Shown here one piece after another: positions 15,549-24,353 of a stretch of DNA of 64,000 nt. Position numbers and translations under genes: made by a program. The stretch spans positions 744,001-808,000 of the forward strand of contig CAVSYR010000002.1 of assembly GCA_963732225.1 (NCBI GenBank). The letters run 5' to 3'. Under the pieces are notes generated by a model that saw only the letters and a list, made by a program, of their open reading frames with translations, searched no databases and had not been told where the DNA came from. This DNA comes from VRUE01 sp963732225. GTDB lineage: Bacteria > Actinomycetota > Thermoleophilia > Solirubrobacterales > 70-9. Position 1 is the first letter of the stretch. Each line of letters begins with the position of its first letter.

Positions 15549-16163
15549 TTAGTGAGAGCCGGTGGTGTACTCCGTGATCAGGCGCCCCACTGCCGTGGCG
15601 CCCTGCAGTGGCTTGCCCGGAGGGGGCGATCCTCCGCTCGGGGGATGAGCCAGTGCTTCTTCCGTCAGCCGCGTAGCCTGGGCCCGCGTGATCAGCCGCC
15701 GGCCGATTCGGTCCAGTGCGAAGATCTCGAGCAGGAGTTTCTGGTCTCCGTCCGCGGTCACGCAGTTGGTCCCGAAGTTAGACCAACTGATGCCTTCTGG
15801 GAGCACGTTGGCGACAAGCCGATGTTCGGTGGGTTCGACTTTGCTGACGAGATCGGCGAACTGAACGACGACCCTTCGCTTACCGTGCTCGCTTGCGTAC
15901 TTGAAGCGCGCGAAGTAGATGACAAGTTCCTTCGTATTTCCGGGCACCTTTCCCCAGTGAAGCGGGATCCAAATAGCTCCCCAGCCGCAGCGAGTGCTCG
16001 GCTTCATTTCGTCATTGGCCAGCAGTCCCGAGCTTTCGAGGTCGATTGCCGAGAGGGTCGACCTGTTCGACGATGCGCCGCCGCAGCCCACGAGGACCAG
16101 GGCCACGGCGATCAGGCCGAGCGGCCACAGAGCTCCCTTTCCTCCACGGTTCTTCGGGTTCAT
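15549..16163 (-). CDS. Hypothetical lipoprotein
   Basis: 204 residues. A membrane-spanning signal (PLGLIAVALVLVGC) with lipobox LVGC predicts lipidation at about Cys27. The mature part has no recognised domain. It contains ELVIYFARFKYASEHGKRRVVVQF and a C-terminal Pro/Gly-rich stretch. It is convergent with grxD and divergent from an FKBP-type lipoprotein gene, with about 40 bp between starts. Confidence 0.7.
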   Translation of the reverse strand: MNPKNRGGKGALWPLGLIAVALVLVGCGGASSNRSTLSAIDLESSGLLANDEMKPSTRCGWGAIWIPLHWGKVPGNTKELVIYFARFKYASEHGKRRVVVQFADLVSKVEPTEHRLVANVLPEGISWSNFGTNCVTADGDQKLLLEIFALDRIGRRLITRAQATRLTEEALAHPPSGGSPPPGKPLQGATAVGRLITEYTTGSH

Positions 16164-16203
16164 GGTAAGCGCCCACGACGCGCGTGTTCCCTAAGATCAT
16201 CGC

Positions 16204-16797
16204 ATGAAGTTCTTTGGAGTAATCGTCGTATCTCTAAGCGTGTTGCTTCTCACCGCCTGCGGGAAGGGCTCAAGCGATTCCACCGCTCAGACGTCCGCGA
16301 CGGCGACCCATGCCAAGGCGGATGAGCCGACGACAAAGATGCACATCGGTCACAGCGGCAAGCTCGTGCCGGTACCCGGTCCTGGCGATGAGATGTCGAA
16401 GCGGCAAATCGCGAGGCTGCCCAAGCTGACGATCGCCAAGCAAAGCGGCCCCCCGCCCAAGCACCTCGAAGCGATCGATCTCCGCAAGGGTTGGGGGACG
16501 GCTCTGACGAAGAACGACGCGGCCTACGTCCGCTACTACGTCGTCAGCTATCCGGAAGCGCTGAAGCACAGTCGAACCGGGCGCTATGGGCCGCGCAGCT
16601 TCGGGCTCAACGAAGCGGTCCAGGGTTGGGAAGAGGGTTTGCCCGGCATGAAAGTCGGCGGTCGGCGGGAGCTGATCCTGCCGCCACGATACGTCTACCC
16701 ACGCTGGAAGCCGAGTTGGGGCTACAAGCCCTATGTCGACATCTACCTGATCGACCTGCTCGCCGTCGAACGCGGCGGCGCCGATCAAACTCCCTAG
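16204..16797 (+). CDS. FKBP-type peptidyl-prolyl isomerase lipoprotein, copy 1
   Basis: 197 residues. The signal MKFFGVIVVSLSVLLLTAC ends in lipobox LTAC (Cys19). After a 70-residue linker comes an FKBP-like domain: EAIDLRKGWG, then VQGWEEGLPGMKVGGRRELI, then LPPRYVY and VDIYLIDLLAV. These are the core FKBP strands. It would assist folding of exported proteins at the cell surface. The next gene starts directly after its stop codon and encodes a paralog. Confidence 0.8.
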   Translation: MKFFGVIVVSLSVLLLTACGKGSSDSTAQTSATATHAKADEPTTKMHIGHSGKLVPVPGPGDEMSKRQIARLPKLTIAKQSGPPPKHLEAIDLRKGWGTALTKNDAAYVRYYVVSYPEALKHSRTGRYGPRSFGLNEAVQGWEEGLPGMKVGGRRELILPPRYVYPRWKPSWGYKPYVDIYLIDLLAVERGGADQTP

Positions 16798-17382
16798 GTG
16801 AAGGCCGCCGCACTTGCTGGGTGCCTCTTGGCCCTGGGCCTCGCGGCGTGTGGGGGCGGTGGGTCGGGCAAGAAGACCTCCGACTCGGTGGCTGCGCGCA
16901 AGCCGCTTCCTTCGCGCGGCCCGACCGTAAAGATGACGAAGGCGGAAATCGCCCGGATCCCGCCCCTGACCGTGCCCAAACCGACCGGACCGCCGCCCCA
17001 CCGCCTAGTGGTGATCGATCTTCGCAAGGGCTCTGGCCCAAGGGTGCCCAAGCACGACTGGGTCACCAACAGGGAGGAAGTGTTCATGAGGCTGCTCGAG
17101 GCCAGCTACACCGGCGCCCGCAAAGGCCAGATCTTCGGTCGCATCCCGGTCAGGAGGGTTCTGCTCGAAGGGAGGAGCGAGGGTCTTGTACGTGGCCTGA
17201 CTGGGATGGAGGTGGGCGGTCGTCGCGAGCTGATCGTCCCGCCGAAGCTCGCCTATCCCCGCTGGAAACCGAGCTGGGGGTACGCGCCCTACGTCAGCAT
17301 CTACGTCGTCGACCTAGTCGGTATGGAACCACCGCTCGATCGACAGGTCGAATACCGAAACCGCCCCGTCGGCAACGGCTGA
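16798..17382 (+). CDS. FKBP-type peptidyl-prolyl isomerase lipoprotein, copy 2
   Basis: 194 residues from GTG 16798, immediately behind the TAG of copy 1. The signal ends in lipobox LAAC (about Cys18). The domain matches copy 1: VVIDLRKGSG, then LVRGLTGMEVGGRRELIVPP, KLAYPRWKPSWGYAPYV and IYVVDLVGME. This is a tandem duplication with moderate divergence. No SD precedes it, so it probably depends on coupled translation. Confidence 0.8.
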   Translation: MKAAALAGCLLALGLAACGGGGSGKKTSDSVAARKPLPSRGPTVKMTKAEIARIPPLTVPKPTGPPPHRLVVIDLRKGSGPRVPKHDWVTNREEVFMRLLEASYTGARKGQIFGRIPVRRVLLEGRSEGLVRGLTGMEVGGRRELIVPPKLAYPRWKPSWGYAPYVSIYVVDLVGMEPPLDRQVEYRNRPVGNG

Positions 17383-17586
17383 GCCGAGGTCGCTCTACAG
17401 GAACTTCGCACTTCTCTATGTGTTGTTGAGGTACTTGCGAAGACTAACTTGGTACGTTAGCGTGTCTTCGACAACCAGCTAAAACGCTGGCGCCGGGGAG
17501 GGGAATCAGCTGGGAAACGTGCTCTTGGGAGGCGGGATGCCTCGGTCCCAAATCGGTGCTGGCCTTCAAGGGAGGAACGCATCCTG

Positions 17587-18312
17587 ATGTTCTCGAGACT
17601 ACGCCACCCGGTCCGCGCCATCCGCGGATCTTTCGGCACCCCCGGATTGATCGTTGCCGTGATTGCCTTGATCGCCGCGCTCGGCGGCACTGCGATCGCC
17701 TCAGGCGGCCTTTCGGGCGCCGAGAAGAAGCTCATCAAGAAGGAAGCCGAAAAGCAGGCCAAGAAGTTCGCAAAGGCCGGGCCCCTGGGCGCGCCCGGCG
17801 CTCCAGGTGCCAAAGGCGCCCCGGGTGAAAAGGGCGCAAAAGGAGACAACGGAACGAACGGCACCAATGGCACCAATGGCACCAATGGTTCGCCCTGGAC
17901 GGCTGGCGGCACGTTGCCGTTGGGCGCGACGGAGACTGGAGCGATTGCCGGCGACTCCCTGAGCAGCGAAACGCCCGCGGTTGTGCGTACCGACGTACCG
18001 ATCTCCTTCTCAATCCCGTTGGCGGAAGCGCTCGACGACGAACACGTACTCGTGATCTATGAAAACGCAGCCGTGCCCAGCGCTTGTGAAAACCCCGGTC
18101 ATCCAGACCCCGCAAGCGCGGCCAACCCCGAGGCCAGCTCCGGCTATCTATGCGTTTACCTTGCCTCTGATACCTCTGAATCGACGACTCATACCGTGCA
18201 TGTCGCTAACGCGACCAGTGATGAAGGCGCGTCTACCGCCGGCGCGAATTTGGTTCTGATCGGCGGGGAAGCAGGGTGGCCGTTTCATGGCACCTGGGCG
18301 GTTACCGGCTAG
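17587..18312 (+). CDS. Secreted collagen-like repeat protein
   Basis: 241 residues. The N-terminus has a basic patch and one hydrophobic segment (LIVAVIALIAALGGTAIASGG) serving as signal or anchor. A Lys-rich helix (AEKKLIKKEAEKQAKKF) leads into about 12 Gly-X-Y triplets at residues 67-102, ending in repeated GTN. The remaining ~140 residues form a globular domain of unknown type with one Cys pair. This is a common design of Thermoleophilia surface proteins. Gly-X-Y repeats can form trimeric stalks. Confidence 0.75.
   Translation: MFSRLRHPVRAIRGSFGTPGLIVAVIALIAALGGTAIASGGLSGAEKKLIKKEAEKQAKKFAKAGPLGAPGAPGAKGAPGEKGAKGDNGTNGTNGTNGTNGSPWTAGGTLPLGATETGAIAGDSLSSETPAVVRTDVPISFSIPLAEALDDEHVLVIYENAAVPSACENPGHPDPASAANPEASSGYLCVYLASDTSESTTHTVHVANATSDEGASTAGANLVLIGGEAGWPFHGTWAVTG
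17851..17888 (+). repeat. 9-bp tandem repeat inside the collagen-like gene
   Basis: About four units of a 9-bp motif (GGCACCAAT and variants), coding for Gly-Thr-Asn. Near-identical tandem units are prone to slippage, and the unit length preserves frame. Confidence 0.7.
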
Positions 18313-18332
18313 GGATCCGCGAACGATCGGCA

Positions 18333-18368
18333 GGTGGGCCAAGCGAGGTGTGTCCCGCTCGGCCCACC
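18333..18368 (+). terminator. Hairpin terminator after the collagen-like gene
   Basis: GGTGGGCC (18333-18340) pairs with GGCCCACC (18361-18368), with a further AGCG/CGCT inside one mismatch and a 10-nt loop. It lies 21 bp after the stop codon. No U-tract is present. The remaining gap to 18504 shows no gene. Confidence 0.55.
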
Positions 18369-18504
18369 CGCCGGCTCTGCTCGTCCTGCGCGCGCGGACA
18401 GGCGAACGCGCGAATCTGCGCATTCGCCAAATACGAATGCAGCGCCATGCAGGCGAAAACCCGGCGTCTGCTTTACTATTGGCCGATCTGAAGTATCAGA
18501 TTAC

Positions 18505-18533
18505 TTGACGTTCTTCTGATGAAACTCTTAGAT
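18505..18533 (+). promoter_or_regulatory. Sigma-70-type promoter of the first TTA-rich secreted protein gene
   Basis: TTGACG (18505-18510) and TTAGAT (18528-18533) are separated by 17 bp. The transcript would have a leader of about 70 nt before GTG 18612. Confidence 0.5.
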
Positions 18534-18611
18534 AGGCATGCGCCCGCGCAAATCCTGGGCGCAACGTCCAATCGATCTCGGCGGATCTCCGGCCGGGAAG
18601 GGAGAATCAAA

Positions 18612-19208
18612 GTGAGAACGATCAAGCTAATCGGCTTGGCGGCCTTGGCGGCGCTGTCCGCGATGGCGTTCGTCGGCGCGTCCTCGGCGATGGCCGAAGG
18701 CAGCACGGCTCTCTGCACGGTAGATCAAACTCCGTGTGCAGCAGGGAACCTGCTCGGCACTGTGCACGAAGAATCCGTAGGGAAGGCGACTCTCTTAAGC
18801 TCGGCCCTCAACGTCGAATGCAACGTCTTATTCTCGGGCACTGCCACTTTAGGCAACCCAGCGACGGTTACAGGAAAATTCACCTACAGCAGCTGCAATA
18901 ACTCGTGTACTGTCACAGAACAGAGTGCATCCTCGAAAATCAGCGTCTTAAGGTTAGGTCACGAATTAGCTGACGTAACCGGCGAAGGCGAAGTCAAACT
19001 GAACTGCCTCTTTGGCTTCCTCAAATGTGTGTACAACGGTAAAAACCTGAAAGGCCACGGCTTAGGGCCCTTATTATCGTCCGGCTCGGCAAATGGTGAA
19101 GTCCGGATCGAGGGACAGAAAACCACTGTTGTGAGCGGTAGCTGTCCCGCGGAAGCGTTCTTAGACATCTTAACCGCTCCGTTAAAACCGGTCTACATCT
19201 CGTCGTAG
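18612..19208 (+). CDS. Small secreted protein, TTA-codon-rich paralog A
   Basis: 198 residues from GTG 18612, chosen because GGGAAGGGAG lies just upstream and because the paralog at 27330 starts at the same residue (MRTIKLIGLAAL). A signal peptide ends near ASSAMA (28). The mature protein has eight or nine cysteines, probably in disulfides. Unlike its neighbours, its leucines are largely coded by TTA: I count 12 TTA codons, including one TTATTA pair. It is about four-fifths identical by eye to the gene at 27330. No known domain. TTA-dependent translational control is a possibility, not shown. Confidence 0.75.
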   Translation: MRTIKLIGLAALAALSAMAFVGASSAMAEGSTALCTVDQTPCAAGNLLGTVHEESVGKATLLSSALNVECNVLFSGTATLGNPATVTGKFTYSSCNNSCTVTEQSASSKISVLRLGHELADVTGEGEVKLNCLFGFLKCVYNGKNLKGHGLGPLLSSGSANGEVRIEGQKTTVVSGSCPAEAFLDILTAPLKPVYISS

Positions 19209-19247
19209 ACGACTAGGGACGCCCAGCGAACCTTTTCGAGCGTTACC

Positions 19248-19278
19248 ACGGCCGCCCCGGACACTCCGGGGCGGCCGT
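19248..19278 (+). terminator. Strong intrinsic hairpin terminator
   Basis: A perfect 14-bp GC-rich stem (19248-19261 with 19265-19278) with a 3-nt CAC loop, 39 bp after the stop of paralog A. It separates that gene from the next promoter. Confidence 0.75.
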
Positions 19279-19304
19279 ATTCAGGGGAGGAACGTGATGG
19301 GTGC

Positions 19305-19333
19305 TTGACAGGTACTAGCTGGTTCTCTAGCCT
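19305..19333 (+). promoter_or_regulatory. Sigma-70-type promoter of the large secreted protein operon
   Basis: TTGACA (19305-19310), a 17-bp spacer, then TAGCCT (19328-19333): a near-consensus promoter. It overlaps the most upstream possible start (TTG 19305) of the following frame and so argues that translation begins further down, at ATG 19389. Confidence 0.7.
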
Positions 19334-19388
19334 CGGTTTAGGCGCTTTGGGACTGCTACGGGGAGATGGAAGAGTTAGGGGGCTTGGC

Positions 19389-22300
19389 ATGAGCGCTTCG
19401 TGTAGGCGAGTCTGGCGGGGTCCGGTCCTCGGGCTGTTTGCATTGGCGTTTTGGACGGCTCCGGCGGCACTCGCCGCCCCGACCCATCCGCCGCTCGGTC
19501 CTGTGGTTGAAGGCCTCAACCGTGCGTGTGGAGTGGCGGTGGACTCCCGAGGCGATCTCTACGCCTCTTCGGCTGGGGAATCGAAGATCTACGTCTTTGC
19601 GCCCGGACACCGCGGTGCGGGCGAACAGATCGCGGAAATCACCGATACGAACGTTCCCTGCGGCCTCGCGGTCGATACGGCGGGTCATCTCTATGTCTCC
19701 GAGCGGGGCACCGGGAAGGTCGTCCGCTATACCCCGGACGATTACCCGTTCACCGCCACCCCTGCCTACGGCTCCGCCGAGCCGATTGACGACAGCGGCA
19801 AAGCCCTGGGCATTGCCGTGGACCCTGTCGATGACCGCCTCTACGTCGCCGAGGGTGATCAAGTCTTGGCATACGACGATAAAGGCGGCCTCGGCATCAA
19901 CGAGGAACAGCGCATTTTCTGCTTCGAATGCACCGGCGGCCATTACCGGCTGAGCTTTGGCGGCGAAGAAACGGAACCGATCCCCTTCGAAGGACCGGCC
20001 GCGGAAATCGAAGCGAAGCTGGAAGCGCTGACCTCGATCGGACCTGGCAACGTCTCGGTCACGCGGGACGGCGAAGAACACTTCGTTCATTTCGAAGGAA
20101 CCCTCGCCGGCAGCGACGTCGAGCTGCTCGGCGTAAACGAATCCGAACTTGCGGGTCCGGCGTCAAAGTTCGTGGTCCACGAGGAGAAGGTCAAAGGCTG
20201 GAGCGGCCGAATCGGTGAGGGCGTCCTGACCGGAGCCACGGGCGTTGCCTCCTTTACCTCCCCCAGCGGCGATCACCGCCTCTTCGTCGCCGACACTCGC
20301 GGTCTCGCTGCCGACGAGCTGATCCTATTCAGTGGTCCGAGCGTCGCCCGGTTGAAGCCGCGGCGCGAGATCACCGGTGCCACCACCCCGGACGGCTCCT
20401 TCGAATTCGGCGCGGCCGGCGCTCAGCTCGCCGTCGATCCGGGCAACAAGGAAGCCAGCGGCTCCAAGTGCGTCTCGGTCGCCGAACAGGCCTGCACGGC
20501 CGGGCACCTGCTCCTCTACGACGCCGGCCACGCGGCGCTCGACGAGTTCGACTCCAACGGCGAATACCTCGACCAGATCAGTGGGTCCGAACTTACCGAC
20601 GCCACGCCGAGCGGAATCGCGGTCGATCGATCCGGCGGCACGGCCGACGGGACGATCCTGCTTGGCGTCGGCGCAGGCGCAGGGGCGAAGGTCCTCGCCT
20701 TCGGCCCCCTTGCCGCCCCCCGCAGGCCGGGCCTGGAAGAACCGCTTTCGCACCTACTCGAAAGCGCCCGGGCAGTCGCGACCGACGACCACGGCGACGT
20801 GTACGCGGCGGCGGGGGGCTTCGTTCACGTCTACGGACCGCTGGGGAACGAGTTGACCAGCTTCGAAGATCCCCATCCCTCGCTGGATGATCTGGCGGTC
20901 GACTCCGAAGGCAACGTTTACGTGCTCGAAATTGCCCCGCTCGTGGGCGAAGCGGTCCACTACTACACGCCCAGTCAGTACCCGCCGCAGGGAGGAACCA
21001 CCTACGCCCGGCATGAACCGGCCGTGGCCAAATCCGCGGATTTCCCCAGCGGGAGCGACTCTCTGCGGGCGATCGCGGTCGATCCGGGGCCCGGGGCGGG
21101 ACGGGACAGGCTCTTCCTCGCCACCGCCGGGATCGTCCGGGTGTACAAACCGGCCAGGGAAGGTTCGGGAGTGCTGGATTCGGAATTTGGCGCGAGCGTA
21201 GTGGCCGGCCCCATGACCTCGATCGCCGTGGAGGGGGCAAGCGCCCGAAACGGTGGGCAGACGACCGTCTACGTCACCGCGGGCGGCTCCTCAACGATCC
21301 AAAGAGTGAACGGAGCGGGGGACGAAGTGGTCGCGACGATTGACGGGGCGGGTTGCCCGCGGGGGACCATGGGCCTCAGTACCCCCCGGGGGCTGGCGGT
21401 TGACCAAGCGGACGGGCACGTGCTCGAGTTCCAGTCGGTCGATGAAGCGGCGCGCGAGTACGACGGAGCGGGAGCCTGCGTGGCCGAATTTGGCCATTTC
21501 ACCAACCTCGTCGGCAGGGGGTTCCGGATAGCGGTCGACAGTGCCTGCTCGCTCCACGTCAATACGGCCGGTGAGGACGAACCCCTCGACGAAACGACGT
21601 CGCCGACCTGCGCCGAATACGACCCCGCGGACGGCAACGCCTATGTTGCCTTCGACGACACCAGCCCCGAACATCCCCCCTATGACGTCACCGCTTTCGG
21701 GCCACTCTCCTACGGTGGACCGCCAATGGCGCGAACCGGGACGCTTAGTGGAATGGACGGTGGTCAGGCCACCCTGAACGGAGTTCTCAACCCCGCTGGC
21801 TCTGAGGTTGAAGCGTGCGACTTCGAATACCTGACAGAAGGTGAGTACACGGCGAACGTCGAAGCAGAAGAATCACCCTTCCTGGGCGCGGCGTCGGCCC
21901 CCTGCGCGGAGAGCGCTGCCGAAATCGGCAGCAGGGAAAGATCGGTGCCCGTCCACGCAACGGTCGCCCTCGACCCCGAAAGCCGCTACTGCATACGCCT
22001 CGTGGCCACCAACAAATACGGCACGGGCGAAGGCGAAGCGCTCTGCTTCGGCCGCCCGCGTGTGGAAGCGGAGCCCGCTCGCCCGATCCATTACACCGAA
22101 ATCACCGTGCGAGCAAAGGTCGACCCGGCGGGTCTTCCGACTCACTATCGCTGCGAATACGGCAAAGCCGCAGGGGAGTACGACCACGCTACGTCCCCGC
22201 AGTCACTCGCTCCGAGTGCCGGCCAGAGCGACGTCCAGTGCGTCCTTACCGGCCTCGTCGAAGGCGCGGCCTACCATGTCCGGGTAGTCGCCGAAAACGA

Positions 22301-24353
22301 TGCAGGGGTCGCCGCCGGGGTCGACCAAGAAGTCGCGACACTCATGCGTCGCGCCGCCGAACCGTGCCCCAACGCCGAATACCGCATCGGGCTCTCGGCG
22401 ATGCTGCCCGACTGCCGCGCCTATGAGCTCGTCACCCCGGCCGCGACCAACGGGCTTTCGCCCCGCGCTCCGGACGCAGGCAGCTCCGATCGCGGCTTCG
22501 ACCAGTGGCTGACCCCGCCGCGCGGCGCGGACGCGGGGCAGAGCCTCTCCTACATCACCGCGGGCACCCTGCCGGGCTTCGAGGGAAACGGCGTCATCGA
22601 TGGCTACCGCGCCTCCCGCGGCGTCGGCGAACATCCTGCTGCTGGGTGGCAGAACTCGTTCTTCGGCCCTACCTACGCGCAGGCCGATCCCGAACTGAAC
22701 CACAGCCTGCTGATGCAGGGCATCTCCTCCGACCAGAGCTACTCGATCTGGCTGGTCGAACCGACCCAATCCTTCGCCGAACTCACACCGGGTACTTACC
22801 TGCGCACGCCGGCGGGCTTCGAAGCGCTCGGCCGCGGCGATCTCGGCGAAGACCTCGGCGCGGCGGGCCGTTACCTGAGCGCTGGCGGCGCCCACGTGAT
22901 CTTCTCCTCCTCCGCCCGCCTCGAGCCGGCCGCACCGTCTGCCGGGACCGAGGCCCTCTACGACCGCGCCGCCGGCGCCACTCACACCGAAGTCCTCTCG
23001 CTGGATCCCAAAGGCTCGGCATTCGCGCAAGACGCGACCTACCTTGGGGCCAACGAAGCCGGCACCGCTGTTGTCTTCGGGGTCGGTGGAGCTCTCTACG
23101 AGCGCCGTGAAGGCGCCACCGTCGAGGTTGCGGCGGCGCCCGCCACATTCGCCGGAATCTCCGAAAACGGCGCGCGCGTTTTCTATGCGGACGACGCGGA
23201 CGGCGAAGCCCCGACTGCGCTCCACGTCTGCGAAGTCGAGTCCGGTCCCTGCGCCGGCTCGGGAGCTCACCCTGCGGTCCAGATCGCCGTGTCGGGAATC
23301 TTCGCCAACGTATCTGCCGACGGATCGGTTGCTTACTTCAGCTCCGAAGCGGCGCTCACCGGCGCGGAAGAAAACGAAAATGGGGAAGCCGCCGCAGCAA
23401 GCGCGCGCAATCTCTATGCCTGGGACGGTTCGGGCACGCACTTCGTCGCCCGCCTGGCTCCCGCCGATTTCGCGACCCTTGGCTTCGGCGGAATCTCCGG
23501 CATGAATCTGGGCGCTTGGACGCGCGCGGTTGGTGGCCCTGGCGCGGCAAGCGGACGGGGTTTCGCCCCCACCCGCTCGACGCCGAGTGGCAGCGTGCTC
23601 GCCTTCCAGTCCCACGCCCGGCTGACCGCCTATGACAACGAGGGGGTGGGGGAGATTTATCGCTATGACCCCGGCGCGGAAGCGGGCGAGCGACTTACGT
23701 GCCCCTCCTGCGACCCGAGCGGCGCCACGCCTGGCGCGGATGCGCTGCTTCAGCAACTCGATACCACGGCGACGACCGCCCACGCCGTGATCCCGAATCT
23801 CACCGCGGACGGGACGGCGCTTTTCTTCAGCAGCCGCGACCGGCTGCTCCCCGAAGACGCCAACTCCACCGCCGACGTCTATGAGTGGCGGGCGCAGGGA
23901 AGCCGCTGGGGCAACACCGCGGGGGCGCCCTCCTGCGAGCGGGCTGGAGGCTGTCTGGCGCTGATCTCCTCCGGGCAGGGGGAACGCGACAGCTACCTCT
24001 ATGGGATGAGCGCTGACGGGCACGACATCTTCTTCCGCACGCTCGAGCGGCTGGTGGGCGCGGACGTGGCGGGCAGTCCCACGATCTACGACGCGCGTGA
24101 AGGCGGTGGCATTCCCGAAGCCGCCGAGACGGCGCCCTGTCAGGGCGATGCCTGTCAGGGCCAGGGTGCCGAGGCGCCGTTGCTACCCGTGCCGACCACG
24201 CCTGCCCACAACGACGAAGCGCCGGGGCCGGCTGTTCGTTGCGCGAAAAGCAAGCACCGGGTCAAGGGTCGCTGCGTGAAGAAGCGCCACCGGACGCACC
24301 AGCATCATGGTCACCGCCGCAATGCAGGCCACGGAAAGGGGGGACGTCGATGA
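19389..24353 (+). CDS. Very large secreted protein with beta-propeller and fibronectin-like regions
   Basis: 1654 residues from ATG 19389, which has AGGGGG upstream and lies about 50 nt after the predicted transcription start. A signal peptide (RRVWRGPVLGLFALAFWTAP...ALA) ends near residue 30. Residues 35-490 contain NHL-like propeller strands (GVAVDSRGDLYASS, LAVDTAGHLYVSE). Two fibronectin-III-like units follow (LNPAGSEVEACDFEY and VDPAGLPTHYRCEYG), then a spacer with LPDCRAYELVTP. A second WD40/PD40-like propeller (VFYADDADGE, LFFSSRDRLLPED) leads to a basic His/Arg/Lys-rich tail. It is probably cell-wall associated. Its stop overlaps the next gene by 4 bp. Catalysis is not evident. Confidence 0.8.
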   Translation: MSASCRRVWRGPVLGLFALAFWTAPAALAAPTHPPLGPVVEGLNRACGVAVDSRGDLYASSAGESKIYVFAPGHRGAGEQIAEITDTNVPCGLAVDTAGHLYVSERGTGKVVRYTPDDYPFTATPAYGSAEPIDDSGKALGIAVDPVDDRLYVAEGDQVLAYDDKGGLGINEEQRIFCFECTGGHYRLSFGGEETEPIPFEGPAAEIEAKLEALTSIGPGNVSVTRDGEEHFVHFEGTLAGSDVELLGVNESELAGPASKFVVHEEKVKGWSGRIGEGVLTGATGVASFTSPSGDHRLFVADTRGLAADELILFSGPSVARLKPRREITGATTPDGSFEFGAAGAQLAVDPGNKEASGSKCVSVAEQACTAGHLLLYDAGHAALDEFDSNGEYLDQISGSELTDATPSGIAVDRSGGTADGTILLGVGAGAGAKVLAFGPLAAPRRPGLEEPLSHLLESARAVATDDHGDVYAAAGGFVHVYGPLGNELTSFEDPHPSLDDLAVDSEGNVYVLEIAPLVGEAVHYYTPSQYPPQGGTTYARHEPAVAKSADFPSGSDSLRAIAVDPGPGAGRDRLFLATAGIVRVYKPAREGSGVLDSEFGASVVAGPMTSIAVEGASARNGGQTTVYVTAGGSSTIQRVNGAGDEVVATIDGAGCPRGTMGLSTPRGLAVDQADGHVLEFQSVDEAAREYDGAGACVAEFGHFTNLVGRGFRIAVDSACSLHVNTAGEDEPLDETTSPTCAEYDPADGNAYVAFDDTSPEHPPYDVTAFGPLSYGGPPMARTGTLSGMDGGQATLNGVLNPAGSEVEACDFEYLTEGEYTANVEAEESPFLGAASAPCAESAAEIGSRERSVPVHATVALDPESRYCIRLVATNKYGTGEGEALCFGRPRVEAEPARPIHYTEITVRAKVDPAGLPTHYRCEYGKAAGEYDHATSPQSLAPSAGQSDVQCVLTGLVEGAAYHVRVVAENDAGVAAGVDQEVATLMRRAAEPCPNAEYRIGLSAMLPDCRAYELVTPAATNGLSPRAPDAGSSDRGFDQWLTPPRGADAGQSLSYITAGTLPGFEGNGVIDGYRASRGVGEHPAAGWQNSFFGPTYAQADPELNHSLLMQGISSDQSYSIWLVEPTQSFAELTPGTYLRTPAGFEALGRGDLGEDLGAAGRYLSAGGAHVIFSSSARLEPAAPSAGTEALYDRAAGATHTEVLSLDPKGSAFAQDATYLGANEAGTAVVFGVGGALYERREGATVEVAAAPATFAGISENGARVFYADDADGEAPTALHVCEVESGPCAGSGAHPAVQIAVSGIFANVSADGSVAYFSSEAALTGAEENENGEAAAASARNLYAWDGSGTHFVARLAPADFATLGFGGISGMNLGAWTRAVGGPGAASGRGFAPTRSTPSGSVLAFQSHARLTAYDNEGVGEIYRYDPGAEAGERLTCPSCDPSGATPGADALLQQLDTTATTAHAVIPNLTADGTALFFSSRDRLLPEDANSTADVYEWRAQGSRWGNTAGAPSCERAGGCLALISSGQGERDSYLYGMSADGHDIFFRTLERLVGADVAGSPTIYDAREGGGIPEAAETAPCQGDACQGQGAEAPLLPVPTTPAHNDEAPGPAVRCAKSKHRVKGRCVKKRHRTHQHHGHRRNAGHGKGGRR

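Noticed and set aside
19305..19388. Upstream extension of the 1654-residue secreted protein from TTG 19305
   Set aside because: That TTG is the -35 box of a near-consensus promoter; the signal peptide begins at ATG 19389.
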